The notes below the pieces were generated by a model. That model was not told where the DNA came from and did no database searches. It saw only the letters and a list, made by a program, of their open reading frames with translations. A stretch of DNA of 64,000 nucleotides from JACVRW01 sp963803085 (GTDB lineage: Bacteria > Actinomycetota > Thermoleophilia > Solirubrobacterales > Thermoleophilaceae), in assembly GCA_963803085.1 (NCBI GenBank), contig CAWDLE010000037.1, positions 62,001 to 126,000 of the forward strand. The letters run 5' to 3'. Both the position numbers and the translations under genes were made by a program. This document shows positions 33,454 through 41,631 of this stretch, piece after piece. Position 1 is the stretch's first letter, and each line of letters begins with the position of its first letter.

Positions 33454-33469
33454 CGTACGCTACGCCCCC

Positions 33470-33829
33470 ATGAACTTTCACATCGAAGACGAAGCCGTAG
33501 ACGACACGACCCACGTGATCGAGCTCGGCGGCGAGGTTGACCTCTACACCGCCCCGGAATTCAAGGAGCGGATGGTCGAGCTGATCGAGTCCGGCAAGAA
33601 GCAGATCGTGGTCGACCTGTCCAAGGCGACGTTCATCGATTCCACCACGCTGGGCGTGCTTGTAGGCGGCGTAAAGCGCCTGCGGCCGGCCGGTGGCTCG
33701 CTCGCCCTCGTGTGCACCGACGAGAACATCACGAAGATCTTCGAGATCACCGGGCTCGACCGCGTCTTTCCAATTCACTCCTCGCGCGAAGAGGCGCTGG
33801 AGGCAGTCAGAACGGGCGCCGCTGACTAA
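33470..33829 (+). CDS. STAS-domain anti-sigma factor antagonist
   Basis: A 119-residue single STAS domain like SpoIIAA/RsbV. The phosphorylatable serine is in ATFIDSTTLGVL (S58), with GEVDLYTAPEF as the N-terminal signature and FPIHSSREEALEAV at the end. In the family, the dephosphorylated form binds an anti-sigma kinase and frees a sigma factor. An RsbW-like protein lies 16 kb away in this window, but there is no evidence that the two pair. It precedes tRNA-Lys by 12 bases. Confidence 0.9.
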   Translation: MNFHIEDEAVDDTTHVIELGGEVDLYTAPEFKERMVELIESGKKQIVVDLSKATFIDSTTLGVLVGGVKRLRPAGGSLALVCTDENITKIFEITGLDRVFPIHSSREEALEAVRTGAAD

Positions 33830-33832
33830 GAT
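33827..33832 (+). promoter_or_regulatory. Possible -10 element of tRNA-Lys
   Basis: TAAGAT overlaps the stop codon of the STAS gene and ends nine bases before the tRNA. The spacing matches that of TACAAT before tRNA-Ile. Confidence 0.4.
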
Positions 33833-33841
33833 CACCTGTTC

Positions 33842-33914
<73 letters not shown>

Positions 33915-34721
33915 TTGACGCCCACGACCACAGCTGAGCTGGCCTGCATCGACGGCAGCGTCATGCCGGCGGACGAGGCGACGATCCCTGCCACAGACGA
34001 GGGGCTGCTCCGCGGCGACGGCGCCTTCGAGGTGATCCGCGTCTACGACGGGCGTCCGTACGCCGTCCCGGAGCACCTGGACCGGCTCGAGCGTTCGGCG
34101 GCGAACCTTCGCCTCGACGATGTGCCGCGAAGCGAGCTGGAGAGCGAGATCCGCGAGCTGCTCGAGGAGCGCGGCGGCAGCGAGTTCGACGGCTCCCTGC
34201 GCATCGTGCTCACGCGCGGCGGCCGCCGCCTGCTGCTCACCGAGCCGCTGCCGCCCACGCCGGAGCGCGTGCGGCTCGGGGTGGTCGAATACGCGCCCAC
34301 GCGGGTGCTCGACGGCGTCAAGTCGCTCTCGTACGGCGCGAACATGCTCTGTAGCCGCCTCGCACGCGAGCGCGGCTTCGACGAGGCGCTGCTCGTAACG
34401 CCGCATGGGCGCGTGCTGGAGGCACCGACGTCCACGTTCTTCTGGGTGGACCCCGCCGGGGCGCTCAACACGCCGCCGCTCAGCGAGCACATTCTCGCTT
34501 CGATCACCCGCGATCGCGTGCTGAAGGTCGCCGATGTGACGGAGCGGCCCTGCACCATGGACGACGTGCGTGAGGCGAGCGAGGCCTTCCTGGCGTCGAC
34601 CCTGCGGGAGGCCCAGTCGATAGCCGCGGTCGAGGACATCGAGCTGCCTGAGGGTGAGCGAACACGCGCGACGCGCTCCGCGCTCCGCGCACGCATCGCT
34701 GAGGAGCTGGCCGCGGGCTAG
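33915..34721 (+). CDS. Class IV PLP aminotransferase (branched-chain/D-amino acid aminotransferase or ADC lyase type)
   Basis: A 268-residue fold-type IV PLP enzyme. Motifs are GLLRGDGAFEVIRVYDGRPY, LDRLERSAANL, the PLP lysine in GVKSLSYGANM (K136), DEALLVTPHGRVLEAPTSTFFW and EAFLASTLRE. Because this core begins so early, the start must lie just after tRNA-Lys. The TTG directly following the tRNA 3' end gives MTPTTTAELACIDG. A longer frame runs back into the tRNA and is not credible. Branched-chain aminotransferase, D-amino acid aminotransferase and 4-amino-4-deoxychorismate lyase cannot be separated by eye. Confidence 0.82.
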   Translation: MTPTTTAELACIDGSVMPADEATIPATDEGLLRGDGAFEVIRVYDGRPYAVPEHLDRLERSAANLRLDDVPRSELESEIRELLEERGGSEFDGSLRIVLTRGGRRLLLTEPLPPTPERVRLGVVEYAPTRVLDGVKSLSYGANMLCSRLARERGFDEALLVTPHGRVLEAPTSTFFWVDPAGALNTPPLSEHILASITRDRVLKVADVTERPCTMDDVREASEAFLASTLREAQSIAAVEDIELPEGERTRATRSALRARIAEELAAG

Positions 34722-34828
34722 CGCGAGCGCCGGTCGATCTGGTGCGACACGTACCAGACCACGTGCTTCGCCGCACCGGCCACGATTTTCACGGCGCCGA
34801 CTGCGCCTCCGATTAGCTTCCCTGCCAT
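34718..34828 (-). CDS. Possible 36-residue hydrophobic peptide
   Basis: ATG-initiated frame MAGKLIGGAVGAVKIVAGAAKHVVW..., 36 residues with a glycine/alanine/valine-rich middle and a basic end (HQIDRRSR). The ATG faces the wecB ATG in a shared CATG. It overlaps the end of the aminotransferase gene by four bases. No ribosome-binding site is evident. It looks like a small membrane-active or membrane-bound peptide, but could be chance. Confidence 0.3.
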   Translation of the reverse strand: MAGKLIGGAVGAVKIVAGAAKHVVWYVSHQIDRRSR

Positions 34829-35894
34829 GAGGATCGTCACTGTAGTCGGCAACCGCCCGCAGTTCGTCAAGGCGGCGGCCGTTTCGCGTCTGCTCAGGGA
34901 GCAGGCGGACGAGCTGATCGTGCACACCGGGCAGCACTACGACGACGAGCTCTCGCGCGTCTTCTTCGAGGAACTGAGCGTGCCGGCGCCCGACCGCGAG
35001 CTCGGCGCCGGCGGCGGCACGAACACCGCCCAGACGGCCCGCATCCTCGGCGCGCTAGAGCCTGTGCTCGCCGAGCTGAGCCCGTCGCTGGTGCTCGTGT
35101 ACGGCGACACCAACTCCACGCTCGCGGGCGCCCTTGCCGCGTCGCAGGCCGGGATTCCGACAGGGCACGTGGAGGCCGGGATGCGCTCGTTCGACCGCTC
35201 CATGCCCGAGGAGCTGAACCGGGTGCTAACGGACCATGCGAGCGAGCTGCTGCTCTGCTCGACGGAGACGGCGATGGCCAACCTCGAGCGCGAGGGAGTC
35301 GGCGGCGAGTCCCACCTCGTGGGGGACGTGATGGCGGACGTATCACTCGCCTTCCGCGACATCGCGGAGGAGCGGTCCCAGATCCTCAACCAGCTCGGGC
35401 TCGAGCCGGGCTCGTACCTGGTGGTCACCGCGCATCGGGCCGGCAACGTGGACCGGCCGGAGCGGCTCGAGGCACTCGTGGCCCTGCTCGAGGCGCTGCC
35501 TCAGCCGGTGGTGCTGCCCATGCACCCACGCACGCGCGAGCGGCTCACGGCTGCCGGGTTGATGGACCGCCTCGACGGGATCAAGGTGATCCCGCCGCTC
35601 GGCTACCTCGACTTCATGAAGCTCGCGCGGCACGCGCGTGCGGTCTTGACCGACTCAGGCGGGGTCCAGAAGGAGGCCTACCTCCTCGGCGTGCCGTGCG
35701 TGACGCTGCGCAGTACGACCGAATGGGTCGAGACCGTCGAGGCGGACTGGAACACGCTGGTGGACCTGGATCCCGCAGCGGCGCTCGCGGCACTGGAGCG
35801 GCGGCCGCCCGAGGACAGGCCCGAGCTCTACGGTGGCGGGCACGCCGCCGAGCGCGTTTGCGAGGTGCTCTCCGCCTACACTCAGCGCCTATGA
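34827..35894 (+). CDS. wecB: UDP-N-acetylglucosamine 2-epimerase (non-hydrolysing)
   Basis: Interconverts UDP-GlcNAc and UDP-ManNAc (or the matching uronate derivative). The 355-residue GT-B fold enzyme has VGNRPQFVKAAAV, THTGQHYDDELS-like HTGQHYDDELSRVFF, GDTNSTLAGALAA, HVEAGMRSFDRSMPEELNR and TDSGGVQKEAYLLGVPC. All are standard. TAGCTT lies seven bases before the ATG and may be its -10. It overlaps the dehydrogenase gene by four bases and leads a four-gene nucleotide-sugar operon. Confidence 0.93.
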   Translation: MRIVTVVGNRPQFVKAAAVSRLLREQADELIVHTGQHYDDELSRVFFEELSVPAPDRELGAGGGTNTAQTARILGALEPVLAELSPSLVLVYGDTNSTLAGALAASQAGIPTGHVEAGMRSFDRSMPEELNRVLTDHASELLLCSTETAMANLEREGVGGESHLVGDVMADVSLAFRDIAEERSQILNQLGLEPGSYLVVTAHRAGNVDRPERLEALVALLEALPQPVVLPMHPRTRERLTAAGLMDRLDGIKVIPPLGYLDFMKLARHARAVLTDSGGVQKEAYLLGVPCVTLRSTTEWVETVEADWNTLVDLDPAAALAALERRPPEDRPELYGGGHAAERVCEVLSAYTQRL

Positions 35895-37126
35895 AGATCG
35901 GAATAGTTGGCCTCGGCTACGTCGGCCTGCCGCTCGCGATTTCGTTCTGCGAGGCGGGTCACGACGTGGTGGGCGTAGACACAGATGCGCGCGTGACCGA
36001 CGCGCTGGCGAAGGGCCACTCGCATGTGGAGGACGTGCCGGACGAGGCTCTCGCCGCGATCGATGAGCGCTTCCACGCGACCTCTCGCTACGCCGACCTG
36101 GCCAAGGTCGACGCGATCATCGTCGCAGTTCCAACTCCTCTCACCCTCAACCGCGAGCCGGATCTTCAGCCGCTGATCGCCACCGGCACCGCGCTGGCCG
36201 GAGTGCTCCAGGCGGGCCAGCTGGTGGTGCTCGAGTCGACCACCTATCCGGGCACCACGCGCGACCAGTTCGTCCCACTGCTCGAGGAATCGGGCCTCGC
36301 CGGCGGACGCGACTTCTTCGCGGCCTTCTCGCCCGAGCGGATCGATCCGGGCCGCACCGACTACACGATGCGCAATACCCCGAAGGTTGTCGGCGGCCTC
36401 ACCGACGAGTGCCGCCGGCGCGCGGTGGAGCTGTACAGCGAGGTTTGCGACGAGATCGTGGAGGTCTCGACTCCTGAGGCGGCCGAGCTCACCAAGCTGC
36501 TCGAGAACGTCTTCCGCTCGGTGAACATCGCGCTGGTGAACGAGCTGGCGATCCTGTGCGACCGGATGGGCATCGACATCTGGGAGGTGACCGACGCCGC
36601 GGCCACAAAGCCGTACGGGTTCATGTCCTTCAAGCCCGGCCCGGGGATGGGCGGCCACTGCCTGCCCGTGGACCCGTTCTACCTGGCCTGGCGCGCGCGC
36701 GAGTTCGACATGCAGACTGAGTTCATAGAGCTCGCCGGTGAGGTGAACCAGCGCATGCCGTACTTCTGCGTGGAGCGGATCGCACGCGCGCTGAACGATC
36801 ACTCGAAGTCGGTCCGCGGGTCGCGGATCGGGATCTTCGGCGTGTCCTACAAGCCGGGCGTGGGGGATCTGCGCGAGTCGCCGGCGCTGCGGATCATGCG
36901 CCTGCTGCGCGAGCAGGGTGCGGAGCTCGTCTACCACGACGACTTCGTGCCGGAGTTGAGCGAGCACGGACTGCGTTCCGAGTGGCCCGAGGATCTGGAC
37001 TGCGCGGTGATCGTGACCGCCCATCCCGGGCTCGACCTCGAGCGCGTGGTTCGCGAGGCGCCGCTCGTGGTGGACTTCCGCGGAGTCACGCGCGGCATCG
37101 AGGCATCGAACCTCGTGCGGCTGTGA
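35891..37126 (+). CDS. UDP-N-acetylhexosamine 6-dehydrogenase (WbpA/WecC type)
   Basis: A 411-residue NAD-dependent nucleotide-sugar dehydrogenase that oxidises C6 to a carboxylate in two steps. The Rossmann start is MKIGIVGLGYVGLPLA. ESTTYPGTT and FSPERIDPG follow, and the catalytic cysteine lies in GPGMGGHCLPVDPFYL (C257). The stretch FIELAGEVNQRMP after it resembles UDP-GlcNAc dehydrogenases of the WbpA type more than WecC. It overlaps wecB by four bases and the oxidase gene by four. Confidence 0.9.
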   Translation: MKIGIVGLGYVGLPLAISFCEAGHDVVGVDTDARVTDALAKGHSHVEDVPDEALAAIDERFHATSRYADLAKVDAIIVAVPTPLTLNREPDLQPLIATGTALAGVLQAGQLVVLESTTYPGTTRDQFVPLLEESGLAGGRDFFAAFSPERIDPGRTDYTMRNTPKVVGGLTDECRRRAVELYSEVCDEIVEVSTPEAAELTKLLENVFRSVNIALVNELAILCDRMGIDIWEVTDAAATKPYGFMSFKPGPGMGGHCLPVDPFYLAWRAREFDMQTEFIELAGEVNQRMPYFCVERIARALNDHSKSVRGSRIGIFGVSYKPGVGDLRESPALRIMRLLREQGAELVYHDDFVPELSEHGLRSEWPEDLDCAVIVTAHPGLDLERVVREAPLVVDFRGVTRGIEASNLVRL

Positions 37127-38118
37127 CAAGCGTTGGGATCGTCGGCCTCGGCTACTGGGGCCCGAACCTCGCACGCAACTTCGACAGGCTCCCCGACGCC
37201 GAGCTCACCTGGCTCTGTGACGCCTCCGAGGAGGCGCTCGAGCGCTGGGGCGCGGCCTTCCCGTCGGCGCGCACCACCACCTCAGTCGACGACCTGCTCT
37301 CCGACGATTCCCTCGACGCAGTGGTTGTGGCCACCCCGGTGCCCACCCACGCGGAGCTCGCCACACGGGTGCTCGCGGCGGGGAAGCACTGCTTCGTCGA
37401 GAAGCCGATGGGCCGCTCGGCGGCCGAGGCAGAGGCGGTCGCCGAGGCAGCGCGCGCAAGCGACCGCATCCTGATGGTGGGTCACCTGCTCGAGTACCAC
37501 CCGGGCGTCGAGAAGCTGAGCGATCTGGTGAGCTCCGGCGAGCTGGGCGACGTGCACTACATCTACTCGAACCGGTTGAACCTCGGAAAGCACCGCCAGG
37601 ACGAGAACGCGCTCTGGTCGCTCGGGGCACACGACGTGTCCGTGATTCTGCGGCTCGCGGGTGAGGAGCCGTTCGAGTGCAATGCCGTAGGCGAGAGCTA
37701 CGTGAAGCCGGGGGTGGAGGACGTGGTCTTCGCGCTGATGCGGTTTCACTCCGGGCTCGTGGCGCACATGCACCTGTCGTGGCTCGACCCCCACAAGGAG
37801 CGTCGCTTCACCGTGGTCGGCTCGAAGCGGATGGCCACGTTCGACGACATGGAGCTGGAGCGCAAGCTGACCGTCTACGACAAGGGCTTCGACGAGGACT
37901 ACTCGTCGTACGGCGAGTACATCGCCCGGTCCGGGGACATCTCCTCGCCGCGGATCTCGAACGAGGAGCCGCTCCGGATCGAGTGCGCCCATTTCATCGA
38001 GTGCATCCGGGACGGCAAGGAGCCGCGCTCCGGCGCCGAGTCCGGCCTGCGCGTGGTGCGCGTGCTGGAGCAGCTCCAGACCTCGCTCGCGGAGAGCTCG
38101 CACCTTGCCGGCCGCTGA
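37123..38118 (+). CDS. Gfo/Idh/MocA family oxidoreductase (WlbA/WbpB-like)
   Basis: A 331-residue NAD(P)-dependent oxidoreductase. The Rossmann motif VGIVGLGYWGPNLARN and the catalytic EKP(M) in CFVEKPMGRS are clear. GHLLEYHPGVEKL and LWSLGAHDVSVIL match WlbA/WbpB enzymes that oxidise C3 of UDP-N-acetyl uronic acids. The GTG start overlaps the dehydrogenase stop. With the neighbouring acyltransferase it suggests synthesis of a 3-amino or 2,3-diacetamido uronate. The expected WbpE aminotransferase is not adjacent. Confidence 0.88.
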   Translation: MTSVGIVGLGYWGPNLARNFDRLPDAELTWLCDASEEALERWGAAFPSARTTTSVDDLLSDDSLDAVVVATPVPTHAELATRVLAAGKHCFVEKPMGRSAAEAEAVAEAARASDRILMVGHLLEYHPGVEKLSDLVSSGELGDVHYIYSNRLNLGKHRQDENALWSLGAHDVSVILRLAGEEPFECNAVGESYVKPGVEDVVFALMRFHSGLVAHMHLSWLDPHKERRFTVVGSKRMATFDDMELERKLTVYDKGFDEDYSSYGEYIARSGDISSPRISNEEPLRIECAHFIECIRDGKEPRSGAESGLRVVRVLEQLQTSLAESSHLAGR

Positions 38119-38794
38119 GCTGACGCCATCGGCACGCGCTCCGGGGCTTTTGCTCGGGCAGGGCGTGGACCTGCCCGACAGCGTGGAGCTCGGGGGGAAC
38201 GTGGTTGTGCACGCGGGGGTCCTCGTGGGCGAGGGCAGCCGGCTCCAGGACGGCTGCGTGATCGGCAAGCCGGTGGCGCTCGGGCCGAGTTCGAGCGCTG
38301 CGGCGCCGGACGCGGCTGCTTCCACGACCATCGGTCCGGGCACCACCGTGGGCGCTGGCGCGGTGGTGGTGGCGGGCGCGTCGATCGGCGAGCGCTGTGT
38401 GGTGGCCGACCAAACCCACGTGCGCGAGCGCACGACGATCGGCGACGAGTCGGTGGTTGGTCGGGGCGCGTCCGTAGAGAACGACGTGCGGATAGGCGCC
38501 CGCGTACGCATGCAGACGGGTGCGTACGTGACCGCATGGTCGGTCGTGGAGGACGACGTGTTCCTCGCCCCGGGTGTGGTGCTCACAAATGACCCCACGG
38601 CGGGCCGGCGCCCGCCGGACATGGAGCTGCGGGGGCCGACTCTGAGGCGCGCCTGCCGCATCGGTGCCGGGGCGGTGCTACTGCCGGGCGTCGAGATCGG
38701 CGAGGACGCGTTCGTGGCCGCGGGCGCGGTGGTCACACGCGACGTGCCGGCGGGCGCCCTCGTGATGGGCGTGCCGGCCCGCGTGGTGTCGTGA
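38105..38794 (+). CDS. Left-handed beta-helix acyltransferase (WlbB/WbpD-like)
   Basis: A 229-residue hexapeptide-repeat transferase, with repeated small-hydrophobic turns such as VVVHAGVLVGEGSRL and IGDESVVGRGASVENDVRIG. The acetyl-CoA region is GAGAVLLPGVEIGEDAFVAAGAVVTRDVPAG. WbpD/WlbB members N-acetylate the 3-amino group of UDP-sugar uronates. The TTG start overlaps the oxidoreductase by 14 bases. Conserved ASN/H catalytic residues are hard to assign by eye; TNDPTAGRR is the usual loop of this family. Confidence 0.86.
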   Translation: MPAAELTPSARAPGLLLGQGVDLPDSVELGGNVVVHAGVLVGEGSRLQDGCVIGKPVALGPSSSAAAPDAAASTTIGPGTTVGAGAVVVAGASIGERCVVADQTHVRERTTIGDESVVGRGASVENDVRIGARVRMQTGAYVTAWSVVEDDVFLAPGVVLTNDPTAGRRPPDMELRGPTLRRACRIGAGAVLLPGVEIGEDAFVAAGAVVTRDVPAGALVMGVPARVVS

Positions 38795-39441
38795 GGCGGC
38801 GGCGCCGGCCGCTCGCGCCCGGCCGCGGCACGCTGGCGCTTGGCGCGCTCGCAACCGGTGCGGTGGCCGCTGTGATCCTCATGGAGGTGAGGCGAGTGTG
38901 GAGGCGCGGCTCGGCGCCCGCCCTGCGCGATACCGACCACCCGCTCCTCGCCGCAGAGGAGGCCGTTGCGGAGGCCGCACGCGTCGCCCGGGCGGGTTAC
39001 CGCGAGGGCTCGACGCGGGAGAACTCGATGTTCAATCTGCTCACCTCCTTTGCCGCCACGTTCATCCTGGTGCGCTCGATCACGTTCGCGCTCCGAAGCA
39101 ATCCGTCGTTCGGCCCACTCCGCAACGTTCGGGTGGGGCGCAGGCATATCCACCACTTCGTGCCGGGAATCGTGATGGCGTTTGCCGCGGGCGCTGCCGG
39201 GATCGTCACCAGGAACGAGGAGATCGAGCCGTGGCTCGCGGTGCCGTTCGGGGTGGGCATGGGACTCACGCTGGACGAGTCCGCGCTGCTGCTCGAGCTC
39301 GAGGACGTGTACTGGAATCGCGAGGGGTTGATCAGCGTGCAGATCACGCTGGCGGTGATGGCGATGCTGGGGGCGCTTGCGATCGCCCTGCGCTTCCTCT
39401 GGCGCGGCGAGCAGGTCGTGCTGGAGCCGCCCACGCCGTGA
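38791..39441 (+). CDS. Conserved integral membrane protein with HHF motif
   Basis: A 216-residue membrane protein with a basic start, one N-terminal helix and about four more. Conserved-looking words are GRRHIHHFVPGIVMAF, where three histidines sit at a membrane edge, and TLDESALLLELEDVYW, with several acidic residues. These could bind metal. I recall similar uncharacterised membrane proteins in actinobacteria but cannot name a function. The GTG start overlaps the acyltransferase stop by four bases, so it belongs to the nucleotide-sugar operon. Confidence 0.65.
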   Translation: MRRRRRPLAPGRGTLALGALATGAVAAVILMEVRRVWRRGSAPALRDTDHPLLAAEEAVAEAARVARAGYREGSTRENSMFNLLTSFAATFILVRSITFALRSNPSFGPLRNVRVGRRHIHHFVPGIVMAFAAGAAGIVTRNEEIEPWLAVPFGVGMGLTLDESALLLELEDVYWNREGLISVQITLAVMAMLGALAIALRFLWRGEQVVLEPPTP

Positions 39442-39515
39442 ATCCGTACGCGGTGCGTCCTGCGCTGATCCTGTTCGCGCTGCTGGTGGCCTTCGGCTCC
39501 ATGTCATCGGACTGA
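39438..39515 (+). CDS. Possible 25-residue membrane peptide
   Basis: A GTG overlapping the previous stop (GTGA) opens MNPYAVRPALILFALLVAFG, then SMSSD and a stop. The peptide is almost entirely one hydrophobic helix. The overlap suggests translational coupling, but no independent support exists. Confidence 0.3.
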   Translation: MNPYAVRPALILFALLVAFGSMSSD

Positions 39516-39532
39516 CATGGTTTGATTGCGCC

Positions 39533-40180
39533 ATGGAGAGCCCCGAGTCACCTGATCAGCCGCCGGACCGAGCGGGCGGCACCGAACCGCCGCCGCCCCC
39601 CGGAGGGCCACAGGCGCCCGTGGCTCCGCCCCCGCCGCCCGGCCCCGAAGGCCCCCCTTCCTACGGCGGTCCGGTCCCCCCAGGCGGCTGGCAGCAGCCG
39701 ATCCCGCAGCACCACGCGTGGAGTGGGCAGCCGCTGGCGAGCTGGGGCAGCCGCGCGGGCGCGATCCTGATCGATTGGCTGATCCTGCTCGTACCCGTTG
39801 TCATCCTCACGATCATCGTGGTGGGGATCGCTGCGGGCAGCGACACGGGCGCGATCGTCACGGGCGCCCTCGGATTGCTCGCCTATCTCATCGTGGCGCT
39901 CGCCTACGCCCCGGTCCTGATGGCTCGCGAGGGCCCGAACAACGGCCAGACCTGGGGCAAGCAAATGATCGGCATCCGCGTGGTCCGCGATACGGGCGAG
40001 CCCATGAACTTCGGCTGGTCCGCCCTGCGCGAGATCGCGGTCAAGGGACTGTTGGTGGGCATCGCCTCATCGATTCTTCCGCTCATCCCATGGCTCCTGA
40101 ACTACCTCTGGCCGCTGTGGGACGACACGAATCGGGCTCTTCACGACATCGTCTGCTCCACCCACGTGGTCCGGGCGTAG
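39533..40180 (+). CDS. RDD family membrane protein
   Basis: A 215-residue protein. A proline-rich cytoplasmic N-terminus of about 75 residues (PPPPPGGPQ, then PPPPPGPEGPP) is followed by an RDD domain. The RDD words are WGSRAGAILIDWLILL, where the usual RDD arginine and aspartate are present, and GQTWGKQMIGIRVV, with DDTNRALHDIVCSTHVV at the end. Three helices are visible. Function of the family is unclear; some members act in transport. It converges with purA. Confidence 0.85.
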   Translation: MESPESPDQPPDRAGGTEPPPPPGGPQAPVAPPPPPGPEGPPSYGGPVPPGGWQQPIPQHHAWSGQPLASWGSRAGAILIDWLILLVPVVILTIIVVGIAAGSDTGAIVTGALGLLAYLIVALAYAPVLMAREGPNNGQTWGKQMIGIRVVRDTGEPMNFGWSALREIAVKGLLVGIASSILPLIPWLLNYLWPLWDDTNRALHDIVCSTHVVRA

Positions 40181-40209
40181 GAGCGCGTCTGGCTGCGTCC
40201 TCGGTTGCC

Positions 40210-40227
40210 CGCGTGCGCTTGCACGCG
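40210..40227. terminator. Hairpin between convergent RDD gene and purA
   Basis: CGCGTGC pairs with GCACGCG across a GCTT loop in the 114-base gap between two convergent genes. No T run follows on either strand, so it would be a weak or factor-assisted bidirectional terminator. Confidence 0.4.
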
Positions 40228-40294
40228 TCGCGCCCTGCGTCCTTGCCAATCACGCTCCTGGCGCACCTGACCCGGGGGTCCAGTCGTCTGCTGG

Positions 40295-41602
40295 TTACGC
40301 CGCCGCTCGGCGCACGTGCGCCGCGGCTCCGGTCCAGATCATCTGCTCTCGACCCGGGCCCACACCCACCATCACGATCGGCACTCCCAGGAAGTCCGAG
40401 ATGTATTCCAGGTAGGCCTGCGCGTTCGCGGGCAGCTCGTCGATCGAGCGGCATCCGCGGATGTCCTCGTGCCAGCCGGGGAGCTCGATGTAGTCGCCGT
40501 GCACCCTGTGGACGATCGACTGGTGGTAGGGAAAGTCGTCGAAGCGCGCGCCCTCGGGACCGAGGTAGCGCACGCCGACGTGGAGCGGGTCAATGCCGGT
40601 GAGCACGTCGAGTTTTGTGACCACCAGGCCGGTGAGCCCGTTCACGCGCTTCGCGTAGCGGAGCGCAACGAGGTCGAGCCAGCCGGTACGCCGCGCGCGG
40701 CCTGTGGTTGTGCCGAATTCGCCGCCGGCCTCGCGCAACTGCGCGCCGAGCGGGTCGTCGAGCTCGGTGGGAAACGGTCCGGCGCCCACGCGCGTGGTGT
40801 AGGCCTTGGCGATTCCCCAGACGTCGTCGAGCGAGCCGGGACCCACGCCCGCGCCCGGCCCCGCCGCGCCGGCGACCGTGTTCGACGAGGTCACGAACGG
40901 ATAGGTGCCGTGGTCGATGTCGAGCAGAGCGCCCTGGGCACCCTCGAACACCACGAGGCCACCCTCGTCGAGGACTCGCCACGCGATCGGCGGTGTGTCC
41001 GCGATGAAGGGCTCGAGCCGGTGCCCGTGGGTCCGGTACTCCTCGGTCATCGTGTGAAGGTCGAGCTCAGGCAGCTTCGCGTACGGGCGCAGCATCAGTC
41101 GCTTGGGGTCCATCGCCGCGTAGATCTTCTTGCGCAGGATGTTCTCGTCGAGGAGGTCCTGCATGCGGATCCCGAGTCGAGCCGCCTTGTCCGCGTAGCA
41201 GGGGCCGATGCCGCGCCGGGTGGTGCCGATCTGGAGCTTCCCGAGCTTCGCCTCGCCCTCCTGGTCGAGCAGCTTGTGGTACGGCATGATCAGGTGCGCG
41301 TTGGCGGACACGCGCAGGCCGCTCAGGTCGATCCGGCGGCGGCGCAGCTCGTCGATCTCCGCGCTCAGCACCACCGGATCCACCACCACGCCGTTGCCGA
41401 TCGCGCACAGCTTGCCGGGGTAGAGGATCCCCGACGGGATCAGGTGGAACTTGAACGTCTCGCCGTCGCGGACGATCGTGTGACCGGCGTTGTTGCCGCC
41501 CTGAAAGCGGATCACGAGGTCGGCCTGCTCGGCGAGCAGGTCAACGACCTTGCCCTTCCCCTCGTCGCCCCACTGGGCGCCGACAATTACCACTCCTGGC
41601 AT
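40295..41602 (-). CDS. purA: Adenylosuccinate synthetase
   Basis: GTP-dependent ligation of aspartate to IMP, first committed step to AMP. The 435-residue enzyme has GAQWGDEGKGKVVDLL (P-loop at 12-18), GGNNAGHTIV, TTRRGIGPCYADKAARLGIRM (in parts), EGAQGALLDIDHGTYPFVTSSN (in parts) and the C-terminal GVGPGREQMI. Complete length. The ATG has TAGACT exactly 10 bases upstream and no ribosome-binding site, so it is probably transcribed separately from dnaB as a leaderless message. Confidence 0.96.
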   Translation of the reverse strand: MPGVVIVGAQWGDEGKGKVVDLLAEQADLVIRFQGGNNAGHTIVRDGETFKFHLIPSGILYPGKLCAIGNGVVVDPVVLSAEIDELRRRRIDLSGLRVSANAHLIMPYHKLLDQEGEAKLGKLQIGTTRRGIGPCYADKAARLGIRMQDLLDENILRKKIYAAMDPKRLMLRPYAKLPELDLHTMTEEYRTHGHRLEPFIADTPPIAWRVLDEGGLVVFEGAQGALLDIDHGTYPFVTSSNTVAGAAGPGAGVGPGSLDDVWGIAKAYTTRVGAGPFPTELDDPLGAQLREAGGEFGTTTGRARRTGWLDLVALRYAKRVNGLTGLVVTKLDVLTGIDPLHVGVRYLGPEGARFDDFPYHQSIVHRVHGDYIELPGWHEDIRGCRSIDELPANAQAYLEYISDFLGVPIVMVGVGPGREQMIWTGAAAHVRRAAA

Positions 41603-41612
41603 GGCGAGAGCG

Positions 41613-41618
41613 AGTCTA
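41613..41618 (-). promoter_or_regulatory. Leaderless-type -10 element TAGACT of purA
   Basis: On the minus strand TAGACT lies exactly 10 bases before the purA ATG, inside the 29-base gap after dnaB. It is identical in sequence and spacing to the elements at hemB and bfn. Confidence 0.55.
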
Positions 41619-41631
41619 GGCCGGTACGCCG

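Noticed and set aside
37282..39534. A 750-codon open frame on the minus strand opposite the oxidoreductase, acyltransferase and membrane protein genes
   Set aside because: The composition is the His/Arg/Pro-rich pattern of a shadow frame, and the plus-strand genes have clear motifs and overlapping starts.
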